Source: Desulfurobacterium sp. (GTDB taxonomy: Bacteria > Aquificota > Aquificia > Desulfurobacteriales > Desulfurobacteriaceae). Taken from it: a stretch of DNA of 25,285 nt. Where the stretch lies: contig JALSLT010000012.1 in NCBI GenBank assembly GCA_026988135.1, positions 1 to 25,285 of the forward strand, in the 5' to 3' direction. The notes under the pieces were generated by a model, which had not been told where the DNA came from, searched no databases, and was given only the letters and a program-made list of their open reading frames with translations. Made by a program: the position numbers and the translations under genes. The stretch's first letter is position 1. Each line of letters begins with the position of its first letter. Positions 14,502-22,399 of this stretch are shown piece by piece.

Positions 14502-15478
14502 GTTTGCATATATTCTTTTTTGTACTGTTTTTTCTTTGTTATTCTGCATTTGGGGCACGGCAGGGGAAGGTTGTAGGAGTTAAAGTTATTGATATTATTC
14601 GGACGGATGAAGCCGGGGGGGCTTTTGCCTATCCCGGCTCTCTTTTTTTCAATCGTAAAACTAAACGTCTTCTTATAATTGAGCCGGGGAAGTCAAAAGT
14701 TATTTTTTATACTCCTGATTATTTTCCTTTTTTTTCATTAGGAGAAGGTTACGGTGTAAAGGATCCGGTTGATGTTTTCGTTGATAATGAGGGCAAATAC
14801 TACTTTGTTTCAACAAATACGGCTTCCGTGTATGTTTTGTCTCCTGCACTGATACCTGTTATGAAATTTAAGGTTAAAGGATTTAAAGGTGATAATGAGT
14901 TTGTTCCCAATCATATTGCTGTTAATCCTAAAAATGAAGATATATATATTACGGGAGTGGGTAAACCTTATATAGTTGTTTTTAATAAAAACGGTAAATT
15001 TAGAGGCTATCTCTATTCCGAATCAGAAGTAAAAGGTGTTAAAGCATATTCGGTGATTTCCAATGTTTCGGTGGATTCTTTCGGAAATGTTTATCTTGTA
15101 GCTCTTGATTTCGGTCAAGTGTTTGCTTTTGATAAAGACGGGAATTTTTTAAAAAAGTTCGGAACAAAAGGGGCAAATTTTGGTCAAATGAGTCAACCTT
15201 CGTCGGTTGCTGTTGATGAGAAATCAGGAAAGATTTATGTTACGGATCCTATGAGGCATGCTGTTTTGACCTATAACCTGGGAGGTGACTTTATTTATGA
15301 GTTTGGCGGTAGAGGTTGGGCCCCGGGGTGGTTTAATTATCCAGTTGATGTAACTGTTGATAATAGGGGAAATGTGATTGTTACGGATTGGTTAAACGAG
15401 AGAGTCCAAATATTAAAACCGAAGCCTAATAAGAAAATAGAGTTTGCTCCTTTGCCACCTTCCAACAGAGCTGACTGA
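14480..15478 (+). CDS. Exported NHL-repeat beta-propeller protein
   Basis: This protein of about 332 residues begins with an n-region HHKR and a hydrophobic stretch (HIFFFVLFFLCYSAFG), a likely signal peptide, then NHL-type propeller repeats. Repeats read as V-x-V-D-x-x-G-N-V-Y-V-x-D units: DPVDVFVDNEGKYYF, FVPNHIAVNPKNEDIYI, VISNVSVDSFGNVYLV, QPSSVAVDEKSGKIYVTD and YPVDVTVDNRGNVIVTDW, about six blades. NHL propellers bind proteins, peptides or glycans; no enzyme motif is seen. The gene overlaps the cytochrome gene by 22 bases if ATG 14480 is used; TTG at 14504, after AAAGGA, is the alternative start. The coupling implies a shared job, perhaps export, assembly or anchoring of the cytochrome. 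The function is not established. Confidence 0.8.
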   Translation: MSHHKRISLHIFFFVLFFLCYSAFGARQGKVVGVKVIDIIRTDEAGGAFAYPGSLFFNRKTKRLLIIEPGKSKVIFYTPDYFPFFSLGEGYGVKDPVDVFVDNEGKYYFVSTNTASVYVLSPALIPVMKFKVKGFKGDNEFVPNHIAVNPKNEDIYITGVGKPYIVVFNKNGKFRGYLYSESEVKGVKAYSVISNVSVDSFGNVYLVALDFGQVFAFDKDGNFLKKFGTKGANFGQMSQPSSVAVDEKSGKIYVTDPMRHAVLTYNLGGDFIYEFGGRGWAPGWFNYPVDVTVDNRGNVIVTDWLNERVQILKPKPNKKIEFAPLPPSNRAD

Positions 15479-15501
15479 TTTTAAAAAGTTTGCATCAATA
15501 G

Positions 15502-15510
15502 TGTTATAAT
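15502..15510 (+). promoter_or_regulatory. Extended -10 promoter of the ExbB-like gene
   Basis: TGT followed by a perfect TATAAT (15505-15510) matches an extended -10 element, which can work without a -35 box; none is evident. It lies 36 bases before the ATG and separates this unit from the NHL gene. Confidence 0.5.
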
Positions 15511-15545
15511 TTCCCCAGTTGATTTTTTTTCTTGGAGGAGTTTTC

Positions 15546-16166
15546 ATGAACGCTTTTTCAATAATATCGAAAAGTGGTTTTATAGGGTATGTATTATTGT
15601 TTCTTTCAGTTGTTGTTTTTACAATAGTGATAGAGAAAATTTTAATGTTTCGTTCTGCAAAAATAGTTTCTAAGGATGGCTTAAGGACAATGGTAGTGCT
15701 TCTTTCTTCTGACAAAGTGGGAGATCTTATTGAGTTTTGCAAGAGAAATCGATTTCTGTTATCCGAAATTATCATTGAATCTTTTAGGAATATTGGGGAG
15801 GTTTCGCGAGCTAATTTCTTAAACGCTTTTGAAGTTATTGCAAGAAAAAGGATAGCTGAGCTTGAAAGAGGGATGACTCTTCTTGCTACTATAGCGACGG
15901 TAGCTCCGCTTTTGGGACTTTTAGGAACAGTTTTGGGTATGGTTAAGATATTTGGGGTTATTGATGCCGGTACTGCAGGGATAGCAAATCCACAGCAACT
16001 TTCGGCCGGAATAGCTGAAGCTTTACTTACGACTGTTTTTGGTTTGGTGGTTGCCGTTCCTGCTTATGTTGCTTATAACTTATTGCAAAGAAAATTGGAT
16101 AAGCTTGTTCTTGATATAGAACAGGCGGGAGTGATTATTGCAAATAATTTGAAAGGTTTCAAATAA
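15546..16166 (+). CDS. MotA/TolQ/ExbB-family proton channel protein
   Basis: This 206-residue protein has the family's three-segment plan: one membrane helix near residues 12-32, a cytoplasmic region with many charged residues, then two helices at about 107-132 and 152-180. The signature TIATVAPLLGLLGTVLGMVKIF and ISAG-like QLSAGIAEALLTTVFGLVVAVPAYVAYN are diagnostic. Such proteins form proton channels that power TonB, Tol-Pal, gliding or flagella, working with an ExbD/TolR/MotB partner. No such partner follows; the next gene, 15 bases on, is dapD. Length favours ExbB/TolQ over MotA. GGAGGAG lies 5 bases before the ATG. Confidence 0.88.
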   Translation: MNAFSIISKSGFIGYVLLFLSVVVFTIVIEKILMFRSAKIVSKDGLRTMVVLLSSDKVGDLIEFCKRNRFLLSEIIIESFRNIGEVSRANFLNAFEVIARKRIAELERGMTLLATIATVAPLLGLLGTVLGMVKIFGVIDAGTAGIANPQQLSAGIAEALLTTVFGLVVAVPAYVAYNLLQRKLDKLVLDIEQAGVIIANNLKGFK

Positions 16167-16181
16167 TACTCGGAGGTGTAT

Positions 16182-17000
16182 ATGGAAGAGTTAAGAACGA
16201 TAATTGAGAGTGCATGGGAAAACAGGGGGCTTTTAAAAGATGAAAAAACGAGAGAAGCGATAAGAGAGGTAATTGCTCTTATTGATTTGGGAAAGATTAG
16301 AGTGGCAGAGAGAGAAGAGGTTGGAAAATGGAAAGTAAACGATTGGGTGAAGAAGGCCATTTTACTTTTCTTTCCTATATCGGAAATGAAAGTTATGGAA
16401 ATCGGTCCGTTTGAGTATTATGACAAAATACCGTTAAAATGTGGCTGGGAAAAAATAGGAGTAAGAGTAGTCCCTCCAGCTACGGCAAGGTATGGTTCAT
16501 TTATAGAGCCGGGAGCTATATTGATGCCTTCTTATGTGAATATAGGGGCTTATGTTGGTAGTGGAACGATGGTAGATACTTGGGCAACTGTCGGTTCTTG
16601 TGCTCAAATCGGTAGAAATGTTCATCTTTCCGGGGGTGTTGGTATAGGCGGTGTTCTTGAACCTCCGGGAGCAAGACCTGTTATAGTTGAGGATAACTGT
16701 TTTATAGGTTCAAGATGTATAATTGTTGAGGGCTCGGTAATTGAGGAAGAGGCTGTTTTAGGTGCCGGTGTGGTTATTACCGCTTCTACCAAAATAATAG
16801 ATGTTACCGGAGAGCAGCCTGTAGAATATAAAGGTAGGATTCCTGCAAGAAGTGTTGTTATTCCCGGGACGAGAATTAAGAAATTTCCTGCGGGCGAGTA
16901 TGGACTTCCATGTGCATTGATTATAGGAAAGAGGAAAGAGTCAACAGATAAAAAGACATCTCTTAATGATGTTTTACGAGAGTTTGATTTGCCAGTTTAA
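16182..17000 (+). CDS. dapD: Tetrahydrodipicolinate N-succinyltransferase (lysine/DAP synthesis)
   Basis: This 272-residue enzyme matches E. coli DapD in length and plan: an N-terminal helical region, then a left-handed beta-helix of hexapeptide repeats (about 100-215; e.g. GAILMPSYVNIGAYVG, GTMVDTWATVGSCAQIG, GVGIGGVLEPPGARP) and a C-terminal tail. It uses succinyl-CoA to acylate tetrahydrodipicolinate in the diaminopimelate pathway, supplying lysine and peptidoglycan. GTMVDTWATVGSCAQIG and the EPPGARPVIVEDN stretch are family signatures. CGGAGG, 5 bases before ATG 16182, sets the start. It is probably co-transcribed with the ExbB-like gene and ends at the terminator at 17027-17056. Confidence 0.96.
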   Translation: MEELRTIIESAWENRGLLKDEKTREAIREVIALIDLGKIRVAEREEVGKWKVNDWVKKAILLFFPISEMKVMEIGPFEYYDKIPLKCGWEKIGVRVVPPATARYGSFIEPGAILMPSYVNIGAYVGSGTMVDTWATVGSCAQIGRNVHLSGGVGIGGVLEPPGARPVIVEDNCFIGSRCIIVEGSVIEEEAVLGAGVVITASTKIIDVTGEQPVEYKGRIPARSVVIPGTRIKKFPAGEYGLPCALIIGKRKESTDKKTSLNDVLREFDLPV

Positions 17001-17026
17001 AGGTTATAGTATTTTAAATAATTGAG

Positions 17027-17056
17027 AGCGGAGGGGTACCCCTCCGCTTTTTTTTT
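17027..17056 (+). terminator. Strong rho-independent terminator after dapD
   Basis: A perfect palindrome of 22 bases (17027-17048) centred on GTAC forms a 9-bp AGCGGAGGG / CCCTCCGCT stem with a GTAC tetraloop, followed by a run of nine T. It is the strongest terminator in the window. Confidence 0.93.
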
Positions 17057-17063
17057 ATCATAG

Positions 17064-17090
17064 TTGCATGTTTTGTGCTATATTTATAAT
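17064..17090 (+). promoter_or_regulatory. Candidate promoter of the radical SAM gene
   Basis: TTGCAT (17064-17069) and a perfect TATAAT (17085-17090) are 15 bases apart; TAATAA two bases on would give 17. Transcription starting near 17097 would exclude the ATG at 17093 as the start codon. Confidence 0.5.
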
Positions 17091-17119
17091 AAATGGGTGT
17101 TTTATATAAGAGGGAGAGT

Positions 17120-18118
17120 ATGGCAAGGGCAGTTGCAGCGTATTGGGAGCCTGTTGAAAACGGGAAGGTCAGATGTGTTTTATGCCCTCGGCAATGTGTA
17201 ATACCTGATGGTCGTAAGGGGTTTTGTCTTGTTAGGAAGAACGAAGGGGGTAGGCTTGTTTCTACTGTTTATGGTGAAATAACTTCAGGGGGATACGACC
17301 CTATTGAGAAGAAACCTCTCTACCACTTTTATCCGGGTTCTGTAGTCTTTTCGATAGGTACAAACGGTTGTAATCTTGATTGTCGTTCCTGTCAAAATTG
17401 GCAGATAGCAAGGAGGGAAACCAGAAGGGAGTTCTTTCCTCCGAGAATGGCAGTGAAGTATGCAGGTAAATATGATTCCATAGGAATTGCATATACTTAT
17501 AACGATCCGATAATTTGGTTTGAATATGTTAAAGATACCGCTTCTTTAATCAAAGAAGCAGGTCTCATAAATGTAATGGTTACAAACGGTAATATAAATT
17601 TGCAGGCTTTAAGGGAGCTTTTGCCTTTTATAGATGCTTTCAATGTTGACCTTAAAGGTATGACTAAAAAATATTATGCTGAGTTTTCTCTGTTAAATAA
17701 TCCCAATGTATGGCAGGTATGTGAGGAGATAAAAAAAGCCGGAAAGCATCTTGAGCTTACTAAATTAGTTGTTCCGAAATATGATGATTTTACTCCGGAA
17801 TATTTTGAGAAATTTGCCGTATGGGTAGCTAAAAATTTAGGGAAGGATACACCTTTTCATCTTTCAAGATTTTTTCCCTCCTATAAGCTTAGAAGCTTTA
17901 TGCCTACGGATGTTGAGGTTCTTAATATGGCTTATAAAGTTTGCAAAGATTATCTGTATTATGTTTATGTGGGAAATGTTTCTGATACGGAGAGGGAATC
18001 TACTTTTTGTCCTTACTGCGGAACATTGCTTGTGGAGCGTTTAGGGTACAATATTGATATTAAATTTAAGAAAAACAGGTGTCCCGAATGTGATAGGAAA
18101 ATCGATTTCGTAGTTTGA
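17120..18118 (+). CDS. amrS: AmmeMemoRadiSam-system radical SAM enzyme
   Basis: This protein of about 332 residues has an N-terminal Cys cluster (C19, C22, C26, C36), then the radical SAM motif CNLDCRSC at 84-91, which binds a 4Fe-4S cluster and S-adenosylmethionine. A C-terminal zinc-ribbon-like pair follows, CPYC (297-300) and CPEC (321-324). The motifs GEITSGGYDPIEKKPLYHFYPG and IGTNGCNLDCRSCQNW are characteristic of the PflA-like enzymes grouped with AMMECR1 and Memo proteins. The reaction is unknown to me, and neither partner gene is nearby. ATG 17093 is in frame but lacks a ribosome binding site; ATG 17120, just after AGGGAG, fits better with the promoter. Its stop is 20 bases before the PEBP start. 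Confidence 0.88.
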   Translation: MARAVAAYWEPVENGKVRCVLCPRQCVIPDGRKGFCLVRKNEGGRLVSTVYGEITSGGYDPIEKKPLYHFYPGSVVFSIGTNGCNLDCRSCQNWQIARRETRREFFPPRMAVKYAGKYDSIGIAYTYNDPIIWFEYVKDTASLIKEAGLINVMVTNGNINLQALRELLPFIDAFNVDLKGMTKKYYAEFSLLNNPNVWQVCEEIKKAGKHLELTKLVVPKYDDFTPEYFEKFAVWVAKNLGKDTPFHLSRFFPSYKLRSFMPTDVEVLNMAYKVCKDYLYYVYVGNVSDTERESTFCPYCGTLLVERLGYNIDIKFKKNRCPECDRKIDFVV

Positions 18119-18138
18119 AATTTTTTAAAGGGGGGGGT

Positions 18139-18597
18139 ATGGAACTGTTAAGTTCTGCTTTTGGAAACGGAGAGTTTATTCCTGAAAAATATACTTGTGG
18201 GGGAGATGATGTTTCTCCTTGTCTGCTATTTTTAAATACTTCTAAGGAAGTGAAAAGTTTTGTTGTTATAGTTGAGGATCCTGATGTTTTGGAAAGCACA
18301 TTTTGTCATTGGCTGATATACGATATTCCGGGAGATTTTGAGGGTTTGCCCGAAGATGTTCCACCTGCAACTTATATTGAGTATGGAATAAAACAGGGGT
18401 TGAATGATTTCGGTAATATAGGATATAACGGGCCATGTCCTCCTGAAGGTTCTGTCCATAGGTACTTTTTTATTCTTCTGGCTCTTGATATTGAATCGAC
18501 AGGCCTTGAGCCCGGGATAACAAAGAAAGAGCTTATTGAAGCTATTGATGGGCACGTTATTACTACTGCTGAAATTGTTGGTCTTTATAAAGCATAG
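18139..18597 (+). CDS. YbhB/YbcL-type PEBP-family protein
   Basis: This 152-residue protein has both signatures of the phosphatidylethanolamine-binding (Raf kinase inhibitor-like) family: DPDVLESTFCHWLIYDIP (usual DPDAP-HW-IYNIP) and YNGPCPPEGSVHRYFFILLALD (usual GPCPP-G-HRY). The N-terminal GEFIPEKYTCGGDDVSPCL is also typical. The binding pocket residues Asp, His and Arg are retained. The physiological ligand of bacterial members is unclear. There is no signal peptide, so it is cytoplasmic. The start is the ATG at 18139, right after a G8 tract (18130-18137) that acts as the purine-rich ribosome binding site. It lies in an operon with the radical SAM gene, and its stop lies inside a convergent hairpin. 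Confidence 0.9.
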   Translation: MELLSSAFGNGEFIPEKYTCGGDDVSPCLLFLNTSKEVKSFVVIVEDPDVLESTFCHWLIYDIPGDFEGLPEDVPPATYIEYGIKQGLNDFGNIGYNGPCPPEGSVHRYFFILLALDIESTGLEPGITKKELIEAIDGHVITTAEIVGLYKA

Positions 18598-18619
18598 GGG
18601 ATAGATTCATCCCCTATGC
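18592..18619. terminator. Bidirectional hairpin containing both stop codons of the PEBP gene and serS
   Basis: A perfect 11-bp stem, GCATAGGGGAT / ATCCCCTATGC, has a 6-base loop AGATTC. The TAG stop of the PEBP gene (18595-18597) and the TAG stop of serS (18614-18616, minus) occupy mirror positions in the two arms. T tails are weak on both sides. Confidence 0.7.
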
Positions 18620-19894
18620 GGTTATGATATCCGCTTTGATATAATCTCTCAAAACTTCAGGGATGATTACAGAACCGTCTTTTTGTTGGTACTGTTCAAG
18701 TATTGCGATTACGGTTCTTCCAATGGCAAGTCCTGAGCCGTTTAGGGTGTGGACAAATTCCGTTTTTCCAGATTTTCCACGGAACTTTATCATTGCTCTT
18801 CTTGCCTGAAAATCTTCGCAGTTGCTACAGGAAGATATTTCTCTGTATCTGTTCTGTGAAGGTGTCCATACTTCAATGTCATAGGTTTTTGAGGCGGAAA
18901 ATCCTAAGTCTCCGGTGCAAAGTTCAACTATACGGTAGTGAAGGTTTAGGAGTTGTAGTACTTTTTCCGCTTCTTTTCTAAGATTTTCAAGTTCATTATA
19001 TGAGTTGTCCGGGTGGACTATCTTTACAAGTTCTACTTTGTTAAACTGATGGAGTCTCATTATTCCTCTTACGTCTCTTCCGTGGGAACCTGCCTCTTTC
19101 CTAAAGCATGGAGTATATGCCGTGTAATATTTGGGAAGTTCCTTTTCCGAAAGGATTTCTTCGGCGTGTATGTTTGTAAGGGGGACTTCTGCTGTCGGAA
19201 TTAACCATAAATCTTCGTTATCTATTTTGTAAAGATCGTCTTCGAATTTAGGAAGTTGCCCTGTTCCTTTTAGAGTTTGTGAGTTTACCAGAAATGGGGG
19301 AATAATTTCTTCGTATCCGTGATTTTCGGTATGAAGATTGATCATGAAGTTTATAAGGGCTCGTTCTAATTTTGCCCCCCAGTTTTTATATATTACAAAC
19401 CTTGAACCTGAAAGTTTGCCTGCTCTTTCAAAGTCAAGAATTTTAAGTTTTTCCGCTATTTCCCAATGAGGAATGGGTTCAAAGTCGAATTTAGGTTTCT
19501 CTCCCCAGTATTTTAAAGGGATATTATCGTTTTCATCTTTGCCTTCAGGGACCGTTTCGTGGGGAATGTTAGGTATTTTCAGGAGAAGCTGTCTGAAAGT
19601 CGGGTTGATATCTTCCGCTGTTTCTTCCAATTCTTTTATTTTTTTTGATATCGATTCGACTTTCTCTTTTTTTCTGTTGGCATCTTCTGTCAGTTTCTCT
19701 TTAAAAAGCTTTCCTATCTCTTTGGAAAGTTTATTTCTAAGTGATTTAAGGGATTCAAGTTCCGTAACTATTTCTCTGCGTTTTTTGTCAATTTCAATGA
19801 GCTTGTCTATATTCTTTGATAGTTCTTTGTTTCTTCGTGAAAGTTTTTCTTTTATTTTTTCTGCTTCTTTCCTGATTATTTTTATATCAAGCAT
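18614..19894 (-). CDS. serS: Seryl-tRNA synthetase
   Basis: This 426-residue class II synthetase has an N-terminal antiparallel coiled coil (about 1-105, rich in Lys/Glu heptads) that grips the long variable arm of tRNA-Ser. The catalytic domain carries TAEVPLTN, motif 2 CFRKEAGSHGRDVRGIMRLHQF and motif 3 NGSGLAIGRTVIAILE. It charges tRNA-Ser with serine and also makes Ser-tRNA-Sec where selenocysteine is used. The start overlaps the end of gyrA by 8 bases (ATGCTTGA), with GAGGAGG inside gyrA as its ribosome binding site, so translation is coupled. It is the last gene of the minus-strand operon. Confidence 0.97.
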   Translation of the reverse strand: MLDIKIIRKEAEKIKEKLSRRNKELSKNIDKLIEIDKKRREIVTELESLKSLRNKLSKEIGKLFKEKLTEDANRKKEKVESISKKIKELEETAEDINPTFRQLLLKIPNIPHETVPEGKDENDNIPLKYWGEKPKFDFEPIPHWEIAEKLKILDFERAGKLSGSRFVIYKNWGAKLERALINFMINLHTENHGYEEIIPPFLVNSQTLKGTGQLPKFEDDLYKIDNEDLWLIPTAEVPLTNIHAEEILSEKELPKYYTAYTPCFRKEAGSHGRDVRGIMRLHQFNKVELVKIVHPDNSYNELENLRKEAEKVLQLLNLHYRIVELCTGDLGFSASKTYDIEVWTPSQNRYREISSCSNCEDFQARRAMIKFRGKSGKTEFVHTLNGSGLAIGRTVIAILEQYQQKDGSVIIPEVLRDYIKADIITA

Positions 19895-22319
19895 CTTCCG
19901 TTTCCTCCTCTTTAACTTTAGAAACGGCTACTACGATATCATCGTTTGATAATCTTTGAACTCTAACACCGCGTGTAATTCTGCCAATTACACTTACCTG
20001 TCCTGCGTCTATTTTTATAACTTTACCTTTTTTTGAAACAATTACTATGTTTTCATCATCTTTAAGGGTTATTGCATCAGCTATTTTGCCGGTTTTTTCG
20101 TTAAGTCTTGCTGCTATTACACCTTTTCCACCTCTTCTTTGTATAGGAAATTCCGGTATTGATACTCTTTTACCGAATCCCTTTTCTGTGACAATTAGAA
20201 GATATCTATCATCAGGATGGATTATAGTGGCTGCGACTACTTGGTCATCATTTTTATCAAGTAGAATTCCTCTAACTCCTCGTGCAGTTCTTCCCATTTG
20301 ACGGACATCCTGGACGGAAAATCTTATTGATCTTCCTTTACGAGAAATGAGCATAACATTATCTTTTTCCGATACAGGTCCTATATAGATTAGTTTGTCG
20401 TCCGGTTCCATGTTTATTGCTGTAATTCCGGTGGAGCGTGGATGGGAAAAATCTTTTGAAGCAGTTCTTTTTACATATCCTTTTGTAGTGACGAAGAATA
20501 GGTCGAAATTTTGATTGAAATCTTTTACAGGAATAATTTTTGATACGTTTTCACTTCCCGAAAGTCCTTGGAGTAGTCCTCTTATGGATTGTCCTCTGGT
20601 TGCTCTTTCCGATTTCGGTATTTCGTAAGCTTTTAGCCAGTACACTTTTCCTCGGTTTGTAAATATAAGAAGATAGTCAAGGGAGGAGGCTGTGATTATC
20701 TCTTTTACGAAGTCGTCGTCTCGAGTTTTTATCCCTTTTGTTCCTGTTCCGCTTCTGCCTTGGGTTTTGTATGCACTTGCGGAGACTCTTTTGACGAACC
20801 CTTTATGTGTGAGAAATATAACTACTTCTTCATCTTCTATCATAGATTCTATATCTATTTGAGATTCTTTTGAGACTATTTCTGTTTTTCTTTCATCACC
20901 ATAAAGTTCTATTATCTGGTCCATATCTTCTTTTATTAGTCTTCTCTGTTCAGCGTCGGATTCTATAATGAAGCGGTAATATTCTATCTCTTTTTTAAGT
21001 TTTTCGTACTCCTCTTCTATTTTTCCTCTTTCAAGGCCTGTTAGTCTTTGTAACTTCATGTCAAGGATAGCTTTTGCTTGTTTTTCGGAAAGTTGAAATT
21101 CTTGTCTAAGAACAGTTTTTGCTATTTCCGGACTTTCTGCATTTTTTACTATTTTTATTATTCTATCTATATTTTCCAGGGCTTTTCGTAATCCTTCAAG
21201 GATATGGAGGCGAGCTTCTGCTTTCCTAAGTTCGAAGGCGGTTCTTCTGAGAATAACTTCTTTTCTAAAAGTAATAAATTCCTTCAAGTAAATTTTGAGA
21301 TTTAGCAGTTTCGGTTGTCCGTTGACAAGAGCTATTGTGTTAAAGTTGAAATTTGTTTGAATCGGAGTGAATTTGTAAAGTTTGTTTAATATAACTTCGG
21401 GAGTAGCGTCTCTTTTAAGCTCTATAACTATTCTTATTCCTTCTCTATCCGATTCATCCCTTATGTCTGCTATGCCTTCTATTTTTTTCTCTTTTACAAG
21501 TTCGGCAATATGTTTTATCAAGGATGCTTTGTTAACCTGATATGGAAGCTCCGTTATAATTATGGCTGTTCTTTTTTTAAGTTCTTCTATGTTATGTTTT
21601 GCTCTGAGGGTAACGCTTCCTCTTCCCGTTTTATATATGTTGGGGATTACTTCCGGATTTATGATTTCTGCTCCCGTAGGAAAATCGGGGCCTTTCACAA
21701 ATTGGAGGAGTTCGTCAACGGTTGCGTTTTCATTATCTACAAGGTATTTAATGGCTTGGCAAATTTCAGTTAGGTTATGGGGAGGAATGTTTGTTGCCAT
21801 ACCGACCGCTATTCCGGCACTTCCGTTGACCAATAGATTGGGAAATCTTGCAGGTAAAACTTCTGGTTCACTTAAGCTTTCATCAAAGTTCGGTCTAAAA
21901 TCAACAGTATCTTTTTCTATGTCTTTGAGAAGTTCCATAGAGATTTTTGATAGCCTTGCTTCCGTATATCTCATTGCGGCAGCAGAGTCTCCGTCAATAG
22001 AGCCGAAGTTTCCCTGGCCGTCTATAAGAGTGTATCTCATAGAGAAATCCTGAGCCATTCTTACAAGTGCATCGTAAACGGCGCTGTCTCCGTGGGGATG
22101 GAATTTACCAAGACATTCCCCGACTATTCTTGCACTTTTTTTGTAAGGTTTATCCGGATATAGATTTAACTGATACATTGAAAAGAGGATTCTTCTATGT
22201 ACCGGTTTTAATCCGTCTCTAACATCGGGTAAAGCTCTACCTACAATTACGCTCATAGCATAATCAAGGTAGGATTGTTTCATTTCTTCTTCTATCGGAA
22301 TAGGAATAATCTGTTCCAT
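19887..22319 (-). CDS. gyrA: DNA gyrase subunit A
   Basis: This 810-residue subunit breaks and rejoins DNA in the type II topoisomerase A2B2 complex. The catalytic Tyr is Y118 in AAAMRYTEAR. The quinolone region reads GDSAVYDALVRMAQ, with Ser79 and Asp83 matching the sensitive E. coli residues Ser83 and Asp87. A coiled-coil tower (about 370-490) and six-bladed C-terminal propeller follow. The GyrA box QRRGGKG at 727-733 is intact, supporting gyrase over topoisomerase IV. GGAGGAAC lies before the ATG. gyrA is separated from gyrB and embedded with mutS, rluD and a cyclase gene. The 80-base gap upstream holds a TGTTAAAAT extended -10-like element, so it may have its own promoter. Confidence 0.97.
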   Translation of the reverse strand: MEQIIPIPIEEEMKQSYLDYAMSVIVGRALPDVRDGLKPVHRRILFSMYQLNLYPDKPYKKSARIVGECLGKFHPHGDSAVYDALVRMAQDFSMRYTLIDGQGNFGSIDGDSAAAMRYTEARLSKISMELLKDIEKDTVDFRPNFDESLSEPEVLPARFPNLLVNGSAGIAVGMATNIPPHNLTEICQAIKYLVDNENATVDELLQFVKGPDFPTGAEIINPEVIPNIYKTGRGSVTLRAKHNIEELKKRTAIIITELPYQVNKASLIKHIAELVKEKKIEGIADIRDESDREGIRIVIELKRDATPEVILNKLYKFTPIQTNFNFNTIALVNGQPKLLNLKIYLKEFITFRKEVILRRTAFELRKAEARLHILEGLRKALENIDRIIKIVKNAESPEIAKTVLRQEFQLSEKQAKAILDMKLQRLTGLERGKIEEEYEKLKKEIEYYRFIIESDAEQRRLIKEDMDQIIELYGDERKTEIVSKESQIDIESMIEDEEVVIFLTHKGFVKRVSASAYKTQGRSGTGTKGIKTRDDDFVKEIITASSLDYLLIFTNRGKVYWLKAYEIPKSERATRGQSIRGLLQGLSGSENVSKIIPVKDFNQNFDLFFVTTKGYVKRTASKDFSHPRSTGITAINMEPDDKLIYIGPVSEKDNVMLISRKGRSIRFSVQDVRQMGRTARGVRGILLDKNDDQVVAATIIHPDDRYLLIVTEKGFGKRVSIPEFPIQRRGGKGVIAARLNEKTGKIADAITLKDDENIVIVSKKGKVIKIDAGQVSVIGRITRGVRVQRLSNDDIVVAVSKVKEEETEDA

Positions 22320-22399
22320 TTTTTTTGGTTCCTCCGGCTTTGGAAAGGTTCTGTTTTATGTTATGGAAAGCTATTTTAACATAAGGCTTTTAAAAAGCA

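Noticed and set aside
15413..15775. Minus-strand open frame across the NHL/ExbB junction.
   Set aside because: It overlaps two well-supported plus-strand genes, has no ribosome binding site or recognisable motif, and covers the ExbB promoter.
22386..22398. GCTTTTAAAAAGC hairpin after the cyclase gene as a terminator.
   Set aside because: AT-rich, no usable loop or T tail, and it overlaps the likely gyrA promoter region, so it is not a convincing terminator.
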